This document shows, piece after piece, positions 60,049-64,000 of a stretch of 64,000 nt of DNA (positions are counted from its first letter, which is position 1; the number at the start of each line of letters is the position of its first letter). The DNA comes from Utricularia gibba (Eukaryota; Streptophyta; Magnoliopsida; Lamiales; Lentibulariaceae). The translations under genes and the position numbers were made by a program. The DNA lies in assembly GCA_002189035.1 (NCBI GenBank), contig NEEC01000013.1, positions 3,100,001 to 3,164,000 of the forward strand, given 5' to 3'. The notes under the pieces are model-generated. The model did not search any database, was not told the origin of the DNA, and saw nothing but the letters and a program-made list of their open reading frames with translations.

Positions 60049-60562
60049 ATGCCTATTATCTTGACGAAATCGGGCAGATTCTTTGACGCCTGCGAGATAT
60101 CTGGAATGGCGCTGCGGGAAAGGGCAGAAGAAAGATGGACGCGACTAACTAAAACAAGCGTCCGATACAAATTGGGTTGATAAAATAGGCAAGGCAAAGC
60201 AAAGCAGAGGGGTGGTCCTCCTGCGGCGCATTTTATTTATTTATTTATTCATAACAGTACGCTCCTTTTATTTGATTTGATTACCATGCCCTACACTTTT
60301 TTTAAACGAGAAAATGGTGTGGGTTTTTGTTGTGCACATGGCTCTTGTAGCTCCTGGATTTTCTGCCTCCTTAGGGTAAAAAAGAAATGCAGCCCGTTGC
60401 AACTTTCAAAGCAGCTCATTATGCGAATTAAGTTTCCAGGATGACTATCGTATGTCCAAGGACACTCTACTTGTCAACTTCGGCGTCGCATCACACTCTA
60501 ACCTGTGCTTATAAATACACATTCTAAAGACACCGGCAACAAACATTAATTTCTAAGCAAAG
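60049..60562. promoter_or_regulatory. Divergent promoter region, thioredoxin-AlgH and SCPL genes
   Basis: Only 514 bases separate the start codons of two genes reading away from each other, so both promoters must fit here. It contains a TTTA tetranucleotide run near 60234-60250 and, for the plus-strand gene, TATAAAT at 60510-60516, 47-53 bases before its start codon. Confidence 0.6.
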
Positions 60563-62722
<2,160 letters not shown>

Positions 62723-62879
62723 TGGTTATTGATTATTGGTGGTGTTTATTGCAAAATCCAAAAAGTCAAGATTTGAACACCAAGGCTATTACCCACTTCC
62801 CGCGACTAGAAATAAAAAAATAATCAATGTGAGGGAAGGCGTCTTCCCTCCCATTGGCCTGCAAACAAATGCAACTTCT

Positions 62880-62890
62880 TGTATATAATA
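62880..62890 (+). promoter_or_regulatory. TATA box of the second SCPL gene
   Basis: TGTATATAATA lies about 45 bases upstream of the start at 62932. The short spacer after copy 1 means the promoter must be compact. Assigned by motif and position. Confidence 0.5.
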
Positions 62891-62931
62891 ACACGGCCAA
62901 ACCCGTCGTGCCAACATAGAGGTGGCCAAAA

Positions 62932-64000
<1,069 letters not shown>

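Overview
The window is nuclear DNA from a flowering plant. Its genes carry many short GT-AG introns and match typical angiosperm families: LHCA2, SEPALLATA-type MADS, ROXY glutaredoxin, SPL with a miR156 site, NAC, XTH and RLCK-VII. The species cannot be named from sequence alone. No rRNA, tRNA, CRISPR array or bacterial-type operon was seen.

Layout, left to right. 0.66-1.69 kb (+): photosystem I antenna LHCA2. 2.9-6.5 kb (-): malectin/LRR receptor kinase with a frameshift. 6.9-9.5 kb: a decayed Ty1/Copia fragment between imperfect direct repeats. 9.9-10.5 kb (+): lipid-transfer protein. 11.1-12.8 kb (-): miR156-targeted SPL factor. 15.1-17.2 kb (+): F-box protein. 17.6-22.4 kb (-): complete eight-exon SEPALLATA-like MADS gene, with an intact intronless AP2/B3 (RAV-like) repressor gene in its second intron on the opposite strand. 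23.7-27.2 kb (-): DNA primase large subunit. 27.7-30.1 kb (-): DUF1664 membrane/coiled-coil protein. 30.7-31.1 kb (-): ROXY-type glutaredoxin. 32.9-34.9 kb (+): RLCK-VII kinase. 37.4-38.3 kb (+): VNI2/NAC083-like NAC factor. 41.0-44.6 kb (+): Mei2-like RNA-binding protein. 45.0-45.5 kb (+): ribosomal protein S27. 46.8-47.5 kb (-): DUF4228/PADRE protein. 49.1-50.2 kb (+): XTH6/7-like cell-wall enzyme. 51.2-53.2 kb (+): BTB-NPH3 protein. 53.5-55.4 kb (+): metallo-beta-lactamase-fold protein. 55.6-60.0 kb (-): multi-thioredoxin protein with a C-terminal AlgH/UPF0301 domain. 60.6-64.0 kb (+): tandem pair of serine carboxypeptidase-like genes, the second cut by the window edge.

Most genes are independent plant loci rather than a pathway cluster. 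Several floral or developmental regulators (SPL, SEP, RAV-like, ROXY) lie within about 20 kb. Three patterns stand out. First, the RAV-like gene is nested antisense inside the SEP gene. Second, five otherwise conserved genes each seem to lack one base inside or beside a family motif, two of them at CCCCG, which looks more like a systematic sequence error than independent gene death. Third, at least four introns must use GC-AG splice sites to keep the conserved reading frame.
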